This document shows positions 10,356 through 20,963 of a stretch of DNA of 64,000 nucleotides, in pieces. The translations under genes were made by a program, and so were the position numbers. Within the stretch, counting starts at the first letter, position 1. Each line of letters begins with the position of its first letter. Source of the DNA: Flaveria trinervia (Eukaryota > Streptophyta > Magnoliopsida > Asterales > Asteraceae). The stretch covers positions 36,218,231 to 36,282,230 of the forward strand of contig CM046457.1 in the NCBI GenBank assembly GCA_025506515.1, read 5' to 3'. The notes beneath the pieces were generated by a model that made no database searches, was not told the DNA's origin, and was given only the letters and a program-made list of their open reading frames with translations.

Positions 10356-12848
10356 CTACTTGGACTCGAGGGTTACAGGATTTGATGTTGCTGGTACAAA
10401 TGTGGCTCCAAACTCAGTTTTCATTTTAGCTATTTTCTGTTGAATTTCTTCTTTATGTTTGAGTTTGGATCCCCTTTTGTACCAACAATCATGTGTAAGA
10501 TGATTGAACAAACCACATACTTCACATGGTTTCTTTTTCATCTTATGATGATCATCAACTAAAGAGGATCAAACTACTAAGACTTGCTCTTCAGTACTTT
10601 AGAAGCATTATTTTCTTTCTTGACTTCCTCTTTAGTAGTCTTCAAACTCTTTCTACTGACAGTTTTCTTCTCTTCAGTGCTGTCATTAGTTGGAGTTTGA
10701 ACTTCAGGTGTTAAATCTTGCTCTCCAGTCCTTTCAGGACTTTCAAAAATAACTCCTGAGTTGATCATCTATTTTATCATGTGAGTGTCAGCAGTAGAAC
10801 CATAAATATCAGCTGATGGGTTCTGAGAGGGCTTAGTGCTGACTTCAACTTTTGATGATGCTCTATCAAAAGGTGAATCACATGATGAGGTGGATTGGTT
10901 ATTGCCTTCTCCATCAAATTTCACTTCTGCTCTTGAAGCAAAAACTGTAGGAGGAGCAGTGTGATTGTAACCAATACCAAACTTCACATTGGAAACAGAT
11001 TGCTTACTAAGAAGCATTTCAAAACCTTTGCATGATTGTACCCATCGATCACACTCTACCTGGGTGACTGCAAGGGTTTCTTTTAGACTTCTCTGGTCAT
11101 CCAGAATAACCTCTAGCTTAGCCTTTTCATCATTTACTTGGCAATTAAGCTTATAGATCTCATCCTTTTTACAATAAGAGCAGACTCAAACTCAGCTTTT
11201 CTTTTGGAAATGGTTTTCTCAAGCTCAATTTTTTGATTTATTAATGCTACATTTGCCTCTCTAATTGAGACAAAGGCAGCAATGCATGATTCAGAACATA
11301 ACTTGGCTTTAGCCTCTGAAGATACCTGAGTTACCTGTGAAGATGATGCATTTGAGCAGGAACCCTCAGTAGACTCCAGGGCCATGAGAGCCAGATTTCC
11401 AAAAGGACTCTCACTACCATGTCGACCAGCACCTGTGAACAGTTGTTCATGACCAGACATGTCATCCGGTAAACTGCTCCAGTCAACACCTCCAGGGGTG
11501 AAGAAGCTGTGTTGTTGAGGTTGAGGAGGTTGATGAGATTGAGATGGTTGAGGTTCTGGTAGCGCATGAGGTTGTGGTACTATATGAACTTGAACTTTAT
11601 TTAACTGTGGCATGTAATAACAAGGGTAAGGATATGGCATTTGACCCCGAGGAACAAAATATGCAGGAGATTATGGTTGAGAATGATGACTAGAATTGAC
11701 AGGATGTTGCCCTTGTGTTGTTGACTATTTCCAGGGAAAGTCACAAAAGGTGCAGAGGAATTAGATCCAGATGATCTGCACTCTCTAGCAAAGTGTCTAA
11801 GCCTGTGGCATTTGTGACACTTCAACTTACACTTGTCAAAACCAACTTTGGTTTTGCCAGAGAGTCCTGGGAACTTTCTTCTAGTTCTTTTGTAGAACTT
11901 CTGAGATCTGTATTTATCAAGGCCATTTGGCTCAAAATATCCATCTGTTCTAAGTCATCATCAGCAATCCCCTTGAGGTCATCCATGATGAAGCATAGAT
12001 TTTCATTATTACATCCAGTAAACTGACTATCAACACTCAGAAATGCAAAATTAGAAGTGTTTGAAGAGAAGTCAATATGCTCATCATACTGGCATTCAGA
12101 TGAAGCATATTCTAACTCATGACCAACCAAGGCAGTGTTGCCTGGTACAAAGTCTTCAGTGAGCTTTCTAGATGAAGACAGTTTTCATTTCTGTTCTATC
12201 TCTCTCTCAAATGTGAGCAATTTCCCATGGAGTTGGGTGAGAGATAGTTTGTCCAAATTTACACTGGAGCGTAGGACAATAGTATATGTGTCCCATCTCT
12301 TAGGCAGTGATCTGAGAAATCTGTTATTCATCTGGCTATTGGTGTACTCATGTTGACCATTTTTAATTCAGAGATCAAACAAGAGAACCGCTCGAACTGT
12401 TGAGTCAGTGTCTCACCCTTCCTATGAGAGAATGTCTCATATTGTTGGGCAAGGATTTCTCTATTATTTGCCAAGACCTCATCTGTTCCTGCATATTGTT
12501 CTTTCAAGGCATTCCAGAGGTCATCGGCAGTTTCATGATGCATTAGCCCAAATAGATTTCATTAGGCAGTGCCATGGCCAGAATTCCATGGGCTTTTGCA
12601 TCAATCTCAAAAAACTTCTTATCCTCATCTGAGTATTGCTCCCTCCTCTTCGGAACCATTTGATTGGTTTCTGGGTTATTCACCATAGGCTTGTGTGGAC
12701 CATGTACCACTGATGTCCAACAACCTACGCTGTTAACAGACAGGTGATGGAGCATTCGTCGTTGCCATATGTTATACTCATTCCTAACCAGCATTGGAGG
12801 CTTGGTTGAGGAACCAGTATTGTGAGGATCATTGGAAGGAGTGGTCAT
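10356..12848 (-). pseudogene. gag: gag of element A, broken
   Basis: This is the capsid/nucleocapsid protein of the element. It starts MTTPSNDPHNTG, shared with B, C and E. A UBN2-type gag domain follows (NEYNIWQRRM, HETADDLWNALKEQY, LTQQFERFSCLISEL). A CCHC zinc knuckle CHKCHRLRHFAREC lies near 11780-11820, then a Pro/Gln-rich stretch, a coiled-coil segment (about 11150-11400) and a second knuckle-like motif CEVCGLFNHLTHDC (about 10490-10535). Knuckles of this form bind RNA. The frame is broken in at least four places. Two knuckles separated by a long linker is unusual and is seen in all copies here. Confidence 0.85.
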
Positions 12849-13069
12849 TTTGAGTCCAAATACAATTTAATTCAAGCTTTTAAACGTTTTTATAAAGACC
12901 ACAACAGACTCAATGAAAACGAAGAGAAAATCTCAGGATGATTGACCAGAAAACACAGAAAATTCAATCTCTATAACCGTTTCTTGCAAAACACAAAAAT
13001 GCTAATTCAATCAAACTTGGATCTTGAATAGCAGTTTCAATGATGAATTATTAGATCGATCAATAACCT

Positions 13070-13081
13070 GCTCTGATACCA
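13070..13081 (-). other. primer binding site (A), tRNA-iMet type
   Basis: The minus strand reads TGGTATCAGAGC two bases inside the 5' LTR. This is the standard plant Copia site complementary to the initiator methionine tRNA 3' end. Confidence 0.95.
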
Positions 13082-13083
13082 TT

Positions 13084-13908
13084 TGTCAGGATCAGTGATC
13101 ACAAGTTTGATGTAATGGAGCGTAGCATAGCGGAATAAGAACAAGAATTAGACAAATTTTAGCAAGAGTTTGATACTTGTATGCATTAAGAACTAATACG
13201 GTTATAACGAGAGAATATATTTTTGTAACAAGGAATGTTTCAATAATATCGAATATTTCTGATCAAATCATTCTTATTACAATAGGTTGACACTCCTTAT
13301 ATAGAGTGCAATCGCTGCTGTTATCACGGGAAAGTGACAACTGGCAGATCTATTACAAAAATAACTAACTCTTAACAAACTACTGAAATGTTCACAACTA
13401 CTGAGAACATATCAGAGTGTTAAGTACAAAATAAGAAACTACTGATAAGAAACTACTGAAACTACAACGACTGAAGAACAAGCTCTTCAGTCGTTTTACA
13501 ATACTACTGATCGATATAAAACTACTGATGAGCACAACAACTGAAGAAGTATTCTTCAGCTATTGTGTCAAACTACTAAAAAGATAAAACATAAAACTAC
13601 TGAGAGGTAAACCGTCACAACTACTGAAGAAGACCTCTTCAACTGTTGTGACAACGTCTGATACTTTGGTCTTCAGCACTTGTGTCTTTAGACTTTGTCT
13701 TCAGCACTTGTGTCTTCAGACTTTGTCTTCAGCACTTGTCTTCAGACTTTGTCTTCAGCACTTGCCTTCAGACTTTCTCTTCAGCACTTGTCTTCAGACT
13801 TTGTAATCAGCTGTTGTCTTCAGCTGTTGTGGTCTTCAGTAGTTGTTGTGACGTGTGTGGGACTTAAAGGTTTTTCTGATCCGGCTCATTGGTTCTTTTG
13901 GTCCAACA
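13084..13908 (-). repeat. 5' LTR of element A
   Basis: 825 bp, TG...CA. On the minus strand it starts TGTTGGACC and ends CCTGACA. A TATA-like box CTATATAA lies at 13297-13304 (context GCACTCTATATAAGGAG). The U3 carries ACTACTGAAG-type repeats and the AACGACTGAAGA palindrome. Confidence 0.92.
13297..13304 (-). promoter_or_regulatory. TATA-like box in LTR of A
   Basis: CTATATAA on the minus strand, conserved in the A 3' LTR and, with small changes, in both B LTRs (for example 31636-31643). It is the likely start of genomic RNA. Confidence 0.6.
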
Positions 13909-14130
13909 ACAGCTCTACAAAGGTTGTAACTTTTGTGTGTTTTTGGTTGTTTTATTCTTCTTGATAGCTTGTTCATACAAATATAAATGATCATATGTTC
14001 TTGGGTTTGTTAAAATTAAGTTATGTGTTTTAAATTTCAGATTATAAACATGATATTAAGATTTTATTCCGCTGCGTTTTCTAGTTTAAATGGTTAAACT
14101 TCTTTGATAATGTCTCAAACAAACCCAACA
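13909..14130 (+). mobile_element. Y-family LTR, 3' part (after element A)
   Basis: It begins with the second ACAGC and continues the LTR interrupted at 1014. Matches to the right Y LTR include 'tttaaatggttaaact' and the end CCCAACA (14124-14130) against CCTAACA at 46618-46624. Confidence 0.8.
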
Positions 14131-15565
14131 ACATGTACTTCCAAAGTTCTTGAAATGTTAGTTTTCATGGACTTTTTCAACCTATTAGGGGTTGTTTTGT
14201 TGTGGATGTTTTAATCCCTTATGTTTCAAGGTTTAATCTTACATGCTTTAGTATAAACCTTGAAAGATTAACATCAAATGGTTGATTGTGTTGTTTGAAC
14301 AAAACCCTAAAATTTTGGTTCATGTTGGTGAGAACTTTAAAATTATAATAAGGGGTTCATTATTGTTCTTGGATATTGTATATGTTTCATATTTTGGTGC
14401 ATAACATAGCCTTGACCTTATGTGTTTGGATTTGGTTGTTTGTGGTTTGTCATGTTGGTTTTGATTCTTGAAAGGGTTGTAATATTTGTGTTTGTATTTT
14501 GGGTTGTAATTTATTTATTCATTTGGTTATGTAATAAATAGATTAGGTGCATTTCTTTCATTAGAAAAAATTGTATTAGGATATGATTTTGTAAAAGAAG
14601 ATGCATAAGATGAAGACCAAAGAAGGACACAAAAGACATGGACACTTGAAGCATTTGGATGTGGATTCAAGTGGGAGTTCATGGAGACATTTTGATGTGT
14701 CATCTTAACCCTTAGGAAAGACCTTATGACAACACTTGTGATGGCAACAAGTGTGGTCAACTTAGTGGCTATGGTTATTCACTTATGTTTGTATGATTAT
14801 GCTTGTTTGGATGTTTGTTGTATGATTGTTGGTTGATATTTGGATATGCATAACAAACTCATTAACAAATTTAACAAGCTGAAAATTGATGGTTCTTTAT
14901 CATTAAGTTGTTAATAAAAGGTTGTTAAAAAGATTAATGATTTTAATAAAAGGGGTTTTATTAAAAGTGAATTATAGGGTACCTTGTATTTGAAAGCATG
15001 CAAATATAAGGTACATAGAGTTTTCAAACTAAGATTATGAAAACATAAAATTTCTTTTATGAACAAGTTTAACACCATCCTTTTGCACAACACTTGAGTA
15101 ACTTGGAAACTCTTAATAGGATAAAGGTCAACTAACCATTTTGAGGGAACTTATGATTTGAGGTGGGGATACCATATTTGTGGGATAAAGGTCACCTAAC
15201 CACTTATGTTGGAAAACTCACATGTGTTTGCAAGTAGGGTAAATTTATTTGCAACCCATGTTAAGTGGATCACCTAAAATATGGTTTACAAAGGTGTTGA
15301 TTGGATAAACATGCTGACTGTACATATGTTGTTTTAGAGTCCATCCCATACCCTAGAAGTTGCAAAGGGTTGCAATTGTCAAAACGTTGACTGCCTTGTT
15401 AATTTAAATAATGGGATAAAGGTCACCTAACCACTATTTCAATGTAACATTGGATTCTATAATTTTAGAAAATTATAATTGTGTAAGACACTTAAAAGGG
15501 CTTTAAGTATTAAAATATGAACAATATCGTAAATACTAAAAATTGGACTTTGTTATATTTTGTAG
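14131..15565 (+). other. leader region before Y gag, no recognised gene
   Basis: 1.4 kb of AT-rich DNA between the LTR and the gag ATG. It contains three copies of a 'gataaaggtcacctaacca'-like motif (about 15119, 15182 and 15414). No tRNA-iMet primer site is visible next to the LTR end, which is unusual. The last bases before the ATG resemble a splice acceptor (TTATATTTTGTAG). It may be a long Copia leader, or partly older target DNA. Confidence 0.5.
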
Positions 15566-17111
15566 ATGGCCACCATGAACAATGATAATAATCAAATCCC
15601 GTCCGCTCACTCACTATCAATAAGGACCATTCTCCAAAAGGAGTGTCTAAACCATAACAACTTTATTGATTGGTTTTGAAACTTGAGAATTGTTCTCAAG
15701 CAAGAGAAACAATCATACATCTTAGACGATCTGATTCCCGATCAACCTAATAAGGAGGACGAGCAGGCCTACAATAATTGGGTGAAATAGACTGAGGACT
15801 CGGTCCAAGTGTCTTGCCTCATGTTGGCAAGTATGACTCCGGATCTCCAAAAGGTGTATCAACATCATGGAGCATACGACAAGATTACCCAGTTAAAGGA
15901 AACGTTCCAACAACAAGCAAGCGTAGAGCGCTTCGAAACGGTTCGATCACTCCATGCGTGTCGTATGGACGACACCCAATTTGTTTTATCTTGTGTACTT
16001 AAGATGAAAAGCCACATCGACCGCCTTGAAAGGCTGATTTGTCTCGTCTCGAAAGAGTTGGTTACGGATTTGATCCTCAACAACTTTGTCATGAACTATA
16101 ACATGAACGGGTGGACAAGAACATAAGTGAGCTTCACTCTATGCTCAAAACTGCCAAGGCGGCCATGGGTAAAAGGGTTTTACCCGTTCTCACCATCAAT
16201 GAAGATGGGAACAAAAAGAGGCCTCACCTCGCACCAAAGGCAAATGTTTTCAAGCGTAAGGGGCACAAAAAGAGGCCTCACCCCGCCACTACCAAAACCA
16301 GCAAAGAAGAAGCAAAAGGTTGCATCGAATGACCCATGCTTTAAATGTGGGGATATTGGACATTGGGCAAGAAATTGCCCGGTCCATCTCAAAGAGTTAC
16401 AAGCCAAAAGGGATGTCGGGCAAACTCAGGTACAATTTTCATGATTCATATTGATCTTAATTTTATATCCTCTAACACATGGGTATTGGATACCGGATGT
16501 GGAACTCACATTTGCAACTTATTGCAGGGGTTCAAAAGAAGTAAGTACTTCAAGGTAAAATGACTAAGCCATCTTTTAGTGGCAAATCCGAAAGGGCAAA
16601 AGATTTATTAGGCATCATACATTCGGATGTATGTGGTCCTTTTAAGCCAATGACTAGGTACCATGAAAGATTCTTCGTTACCTTTACCGATGACTATAGT
16701 CAATACGGTTATGTGTACTTGCTAAGACACAAAGATTAAGCTTTTGAAATGTTCAAAATCTTACAAACTGAAGTAGAAAATCAACTCAACAAGAAAATAA
16801 AAATTCTCTGCACCGATAGAGGAGGTGAATACCTAAGTGAAGCTTTCAGAGATCATCTTAGAAGTTGTGGTATTATCTCATAACTATCTCCACCTGAAAC
16901 GCCACTACATAATGGCGTGTCCGAGTGGAGAAATTGAACTCTATTGGATATGGTTTGATCTATGATGGCTACAAGCTAACTGGCTCTATCATTTTGGGGT
17001 TTCGCTTTGCTCTCTGCGGCCCGTATCTTGAATATGGCCCCAACCAAGAAAGTGGAAACAACACCTTTTGAAATATGGCATGGAAGGGTTCCATTACTTT
17101 CAAATTTAAAG
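15566..17111 (+). pseudogene. Y gag, protease and integrase part, broken and cut by element C
   Basis: It starts MATMNNDNNQIPS. The gag shows KMKSHIDRLERL and a zinc knuckle CFKCGDIGHWARNC (about 16336-16380). Protease follows with WVLDTGCGTHICN (about 16480). The integrase core shows HSDVCGPF, DDYSQYGYVY, CTDRGGEY and NGVSEW (16620-16940). The zinc-binding part of integrase between protease and core is missing, joined near 16560. There are many stops. The frame ends within ...LSNLK at the TAAAG site and continues at 42885 (VCGDEAYVK). The retained motifs resemble Angela/Tork-type Copia. Confidence 0.85.
17107..17111 (+). repeat. target-site duplication of element C (left copy)
   Basis: TAAAG at 17107-17111 is repeated exactly at 42885-42889. 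Removing C and one copy restores the Y coding order across the gap. Confidence 0.93.
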
Positions 17112-17250
17112 TGTTGGACCAAAAGAACCAATGAGCTAGATCAGAAAAACCTTTAAGTCCCACAAGACATCACAACAACTGCTGAAGACTTGATCAGCTG
17201 TTTGACAAAGTCTGAAGATCAACTGCTGAAGACTAAGTACTGAAGACTTC

Positions 17251-17484
17251 AACAGCTGAAGACCAAAGTATGAACATCAACAGATGAAGACTAAAGTACT
17301 GAAGACTTCAACAGTCGAAGACCAAAGTCTGAAGATCAACAACTGAAGACTAAAGTACTGAAGACTTCAACAGCTCAAGACCAAAGTCTGAAGATCAACA
17401 GCTGAAGACTAAAGTACTGAAGACTTCAACAGCTGAAGACCAAAGTCTGAAGATCAACAGCTGAAGACTAAAGTACTGAATATC
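17251..17484 (+). repeat. four tandem 59-bp units in C 5' LTR
   Basis: Units begin at 17251, 17310, 17369 and 17428, each AACAGCTGAAGACCAAAG... with a second CAGCTGAAGACTAAAG half. The 3' LTR has five units. CAGCTG is an E-box-type palindrome. Confidence 0.9.
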
Positions 17485-17842
17485 AACAGTTGAAGTACAA
17501 AGACTGAGGACATCAGCTGAAGACATCAGCTAATGACAACAACTGAAGTTCAAGAAGTCCAAGTACTAAAGCCTTCAGAGTTTGTCACAACAGCTGAAGA
17601 AGCATTCTTCAGTTGGTGTGATGGTTTCCTTTCAGTAGTTTTCTTTTCTATTTCAGTACTTGTAAAACGACTGAAGAGCATGTACTTTAGTCGTTGTTTC
17701 AGTAGTTTCTTTTTAGTAGTTGTAATGGTAATTCACACTTGGTATTTTTGTAAGAAAATGTTAGCTGTTTGACATCTTCAGTAGTTGTGTTAACTTTCAG
17801 TAGTTAAATAACAGTTAGATGTCACTGTCAAGTGACATGAGC

Positions 17843-17865
17843 TGACGTCAGCTTCCCTTATAAAA
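17843..17865 (+). promoter_or_regulatory. TGACGTCA motif and TATA box of C 5' LTR
   Basis: TGACGTCA (17843-17850), a palindromic bZIP/as-1-like core, is followed eight bases later by TATAAAA (17859-17865). In the 3' LTR the motif is TGATGTCA while the TATA box is kept (42669-42675). Confidence 0.6.
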
Positions 17866-18076
17866 AAAAGATGACCTAATTGTAACGATGCGCGAAAAAG
17901 CCAGCCGAAGCGTGTATTGAATGAATATATTCCTTTTGGCAGAAATTCTCTCTCTATAACAAACACTGTTTCGTTGATAAATTTTGTGTGTTCTTATTTA
18001 AATTTGTTAATTCGTGGGCTCATTCCGCTGCAACTCCAATCTAATTGATCAAACTAGATGCTGAGATCCTAACAAA

Positions 18077-18087
18077 TGGTATCAGAG
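18077..18087 (+). other. primer binding site (C), tRNA-iMet type
   Basis: TGGTATCAGAG two bases after the LTR end. The twelfth base differs from the canonical C. Confidence 0.92.
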
Positions 18088-18284
18088 TAGGTTAATCATT
18101 GATCGATTTAACAATTGATCATTGAAACTGTTCTTTTGTTATCTACGTTTGATCGAATTAGCAAATTTGCAAGAATCGGTTATAGAGATTGAGTTTTTGT
18201 TGCTTCTGGCCATTTTGTTTGAGGTTCTTAGTGGTTTTGAGCTAGATTTACTTTGTTTACCTTGAATTCGTCTGAATTCTGAAT

Positions 18285-18955
18285 ATGACTACTCCTTCTA
18301 ATGACCCTCACAATAATGGTTCCTCAACCAAGCCTTCGATGCTAGTTAGGACTGAGTATAACATATGGCAACGAAGAATGGTCCATCACCTGTCTGTTAA
18401 CAGTTCAAGTTGTTGGACATCTGTGGTACATGGTCCACATAAGCCTATGGTGAACAATCTGGAAACCAACCAAATGGTTCCGAAGAAGAAGGAACAATAC
18501 TCTGATGAGGATCGAAATCTGTTTGAGATTGATGCTAAAGTTCATGGAATTCTGGCCATGGCACTGCCTAATGAAATCTATTCTGTGCTTATGCATCATG
18601 AAACTGCTCATGACCTCTGGAAGGCCCTGAAAGAACAATTTGGTGGTACTGATGAGGTCTTAGCAAACAATAGGGAAATACTTGCCCAACAATATGAGAC
18701 ATTTGCTCATAGGAAGGGTGAGACTCTGACTCAATAGTTGAGCGTTTTTCATGTTTGATCTCTGAGCTAAAAATTGTCAAACATGAATACACTAATAGCC
18801 AGATGAACCACAGATTCCTCAGATCACTGCCTGAGAGATGGGACACATATACAATTGTCCTACGCTCTAATGCAAATTTGGATAGCCTATCTCTCGCCCA
18901 ACTTCATGGGAAAGTGCTTACATTTGAAAGAGAGATAGAGCAGAAAAGGAAACTG
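18285..18955 (+). pseudogene. gag: gag of element C, N-terminal part
   Basis: It starts MTTPSNDPHNNG, as in A and B. It carries the UBN2-type capsid domain (EYNIWQRRM, LMHHETAHDLWKALKEQF, LRSLPERWDTYTIVLRS). A frameshift near 18733 separates two frames. It ends at EQKRKL, where the inverted E copy joins. It forms one arm of the large inverted repeat, and the rest of C gag lies at 32237. Confidence 0.88.
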
Positions 18956-19882
18956 GCGTCAGTGAGCTTTCCAGATGAAGACAACTTTCTCTTCTGTTCT
19001 ATCTCTCTCTCAAACGTGAGCAGTTTCCCATGGAGTTGGGTGAGAGATAGTTTGTCCAAACTTGCACTGGAGCGTAGGACAATAGTATATGTGTCCCATC
19101 TCTCAGGCAGTGATCTGAGAAATCTATTATTCATCTGGATATTTGTGTACTCAAGTTTAACCATTTTTAGTTCAGAGATCAAACAAGAGAACCGCTCATA
19201 TTGTTGAGTTAGTGTCTCACCCTTTCTATGAGAGAATGTCTCATATGTTGGGCAAGAATTTCTCTATTATTTGCCAAGACCTCATATGTTCCTCCAAATG
19301 TTCTTTCAAGGCATTCCAGAGGTCATGGGTAGTTTCATGATGCATTAGCCCAGAATAGATTTCATTGGCAGTGCCATGTCCAGAATTCCATGGGCTTTTG
19401 CATCAATTTCAAGCAACTTCTTATCCTCATCTGAGTATTGCTCCCTCCTCTTCGGAACCATTTGATTGGTTTCCGGGTTATTCACCATAGGCTTGTGTGG
19501 ACCATGTACCACTGATGTCCAAAAACCTGCGCTGTTAACAGACAGGTGATGAGCATTCGTCTTTGCCATATGTTATACTCATTCCTAACCAGCATTGGTG
19601 GCTTGGTTGAGGAACAAGTATTGTGAGGATCATTGGAGGGAGTAGTCATTTTTAGTTCAGAAACAATTTAATTCAAGCTTTTAAAAGTTTTACACAGACC
19701 ACAACAAACTCAATGAAAACCAAAAGAAGATCTCAGAATGGATGACCAGAAATACAGAAAATTCAATCTCTATAACCGTTTCTTGCAAAACAAAAGCTAA
19801 TTCAATCAAACTTAGATCTTGAATAGCAGTTTCAATAATCAATTATTAGATCGATCAATGATTAACCTGCTCTGATACCATT
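18956..19882 (-). mobile_element. truncated element E: inverted gag and leader
   Basis: On the minus strand this carries the primer site (19869-19880, TGGTATCAGAGC), the leader and the first ~690 bp of gag, with frameshifts. It uses the LTR at 19883-20749 as its 5' LTR and stops at the palindrome centre; nothing further of E is present. The open frame crossing 18904-19182 joins both arms and is not a real gene. Confidence 0.82.
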
Positions 19883-20749
19883 TGACAGGATCAGCGATCA
19901 CAAGTTTGATGTATTAGAGTTCAAAGCAGCGGAATACGAACAGGAATTAGACAAATTGTAGCAAGCAATGGATAGTTGTATGCATTAAGAGCACATACGA
20001 TTATAGGGAGAGAATATATATTTCTGATTTCAAGGAATGTTTATAGATATAGAATATTTCTAATCAAAATCATTCAAAACATTCATTCATTAATTCCAAT
20101 AGGTTGTCACTCCTTATATGGAGTGCAACAATCACTGCTGTTATCACGGAAAGTGACAACTGGCAGATCTAATACAAAAATAACTAACTCTTAACAAATT
20201 ACTGAAATGTTCACAACTACTGAGAACATAACAGAGTGTTAAGTACAGAATATAAAACTACTGATTTGAAACTACTGAAACTACAACGACTGAAGAACAA
20301 GCTCTTCAGTCGTTTTACAAAACTACTGAAACATAAAACTACTGAAACTAGAAATATAAAACTACTGATATCACAACTACTGAAGAAGTACTCTTCAGCA
20401 GTTGTGACAAACTACTGAAGAAGTACTCTTCAGCAGTTGTGACAAACTACTGAGGCTTCAGTAATTGATCTTCAGACTTTGTCCATGAGTTGTTGATCTT
20501 CAGCACTTGTAAACTCTTCAGCTGTTGTACTTCAGTACTTTGGTCTTTCAGCTTCAGCACTTGCGTTCTTCAGCTGTTGTACTTCAGTACTTTAGTTCTT
20601 CAGCTGTTGAAGTCTTCAGCACTTGATCTTCAGCTGTTGAAGTCTTCAGCACTTGTCAAACTGCTGATGAGGCTTTCAGCAGTTGTTGTGATACCATGTG
20701 GGACTTAGAGGTTTTCTGATCTTGGCTCATTGGTTCTTTTGGTCCAACA
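19883..20749 (-). repeat. LTR shared by E (as 5' LTR) and B (as 3' LTR)
   Basis: 867 bp, TG...CA. A primer site lies just outside its left end and a PPT (20750-20763) just outside its right end, so it serves two internal regions. That is the signature of unequal recombination between LTRs, or of tandem insertion. Confidence 0.88.
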
Positions 20750-20763
20750 AACTCCCCTGAACC
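20750..20763 (-). other. PPT of element B
   Basis: The minus strand reads GGTTCAGGGGAGTT directly before TGTTGGACC. It is one G shorter than in A and C. Confidence 0.85.
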
Positions 20764-20963
20764 GATGCAGCCAAAACCTCTAATTATTTATTATCCCACT
20801 TATTGTTGGCAAAAATGTTGGTCTTTTTCCTTCTTGATCAGTAGAGAAGATGACCCATGTAAGCTCCGGCCTGGAAGAAATCTCAGATATTTGTTTGGAA
20901 GAGTATGAATGGGAACTCTGTTTTGGGGAACTGGACACAGAGTTGTTATCCCATTCATGAGAT

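Larger units (their letters stand above)
1015..13908 (-). mobile_element. Copia element A, complete with two LTRs and an additional 3' ORF
   Basis: The element is 12,894 bp, flanked by ACAGC duplications. Read on the minus strand the order is: 5' LTR (13084-13908), primer site complementary to initiator tRNA-Met, gag with two zinc knuckles, protease, integrase, reverse transcriptase, RNase H, a repeat-rich spacer with a TATA-like box, the additional ORF, PPT and 3' LTR (1015-1838). The PR-IN-RT-RH order defines Copia. The extra ORF downstream of pol and the double-knuckle gag suggest a Sirevirus-type lineage, but that placement needs an RT tree. All reading frames are broken. It is inserted in a Y-family LTR, so it is younger than that LTR. 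Confidence 0.92.
17112..18074 (+). repeat. 5' LTR of element C
   Basis: TGTTGGACC...CCTAACA, 963 bp. U3 holds four 59-bp tandem units (17251-17484). Near the promoter are TGACGTCA (17843-17850) and TATAAAA (17859-17865). It is a diverged relative of the A and B LTRs: the ends match but the U3 repeats differ. Confidence 0.92.
17112..20749. repeat. large head-to-head inverted repeat (LTR, leader, gag)
   Basis: The left arm 17112-18955 reads 5' LTR, primer site, leader and gag on the + strand. The right arm 18982-20749 reads the same parts on the - strand. The loop is about 26 bp (18956-18981). The gag and leader parts are close to identical, while the LTR parts are more diverged. Transcription from the left LTR would give a long hairpin RNA. 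Confidence 0.85.

Noticed and set aside
13682..13964. Open frames in the LTR repeats (Ser/Leu/Phe-rich)
   Set aside because: They are readings of the CTTCAG... tandem repeats in U3, with no coding signature.
17251..17484. CRISPR-like array of 59-bp repeats
   Set aside because: The units are contiguous, with no unique spacers, lie in an LTR and occur in a eukaryotic genome.
18904..19182. Open frame of 92 codons crossing the palindrome centre
   Set aside because: It is a chance join of the two inverted gag arms, not an evolved gene.
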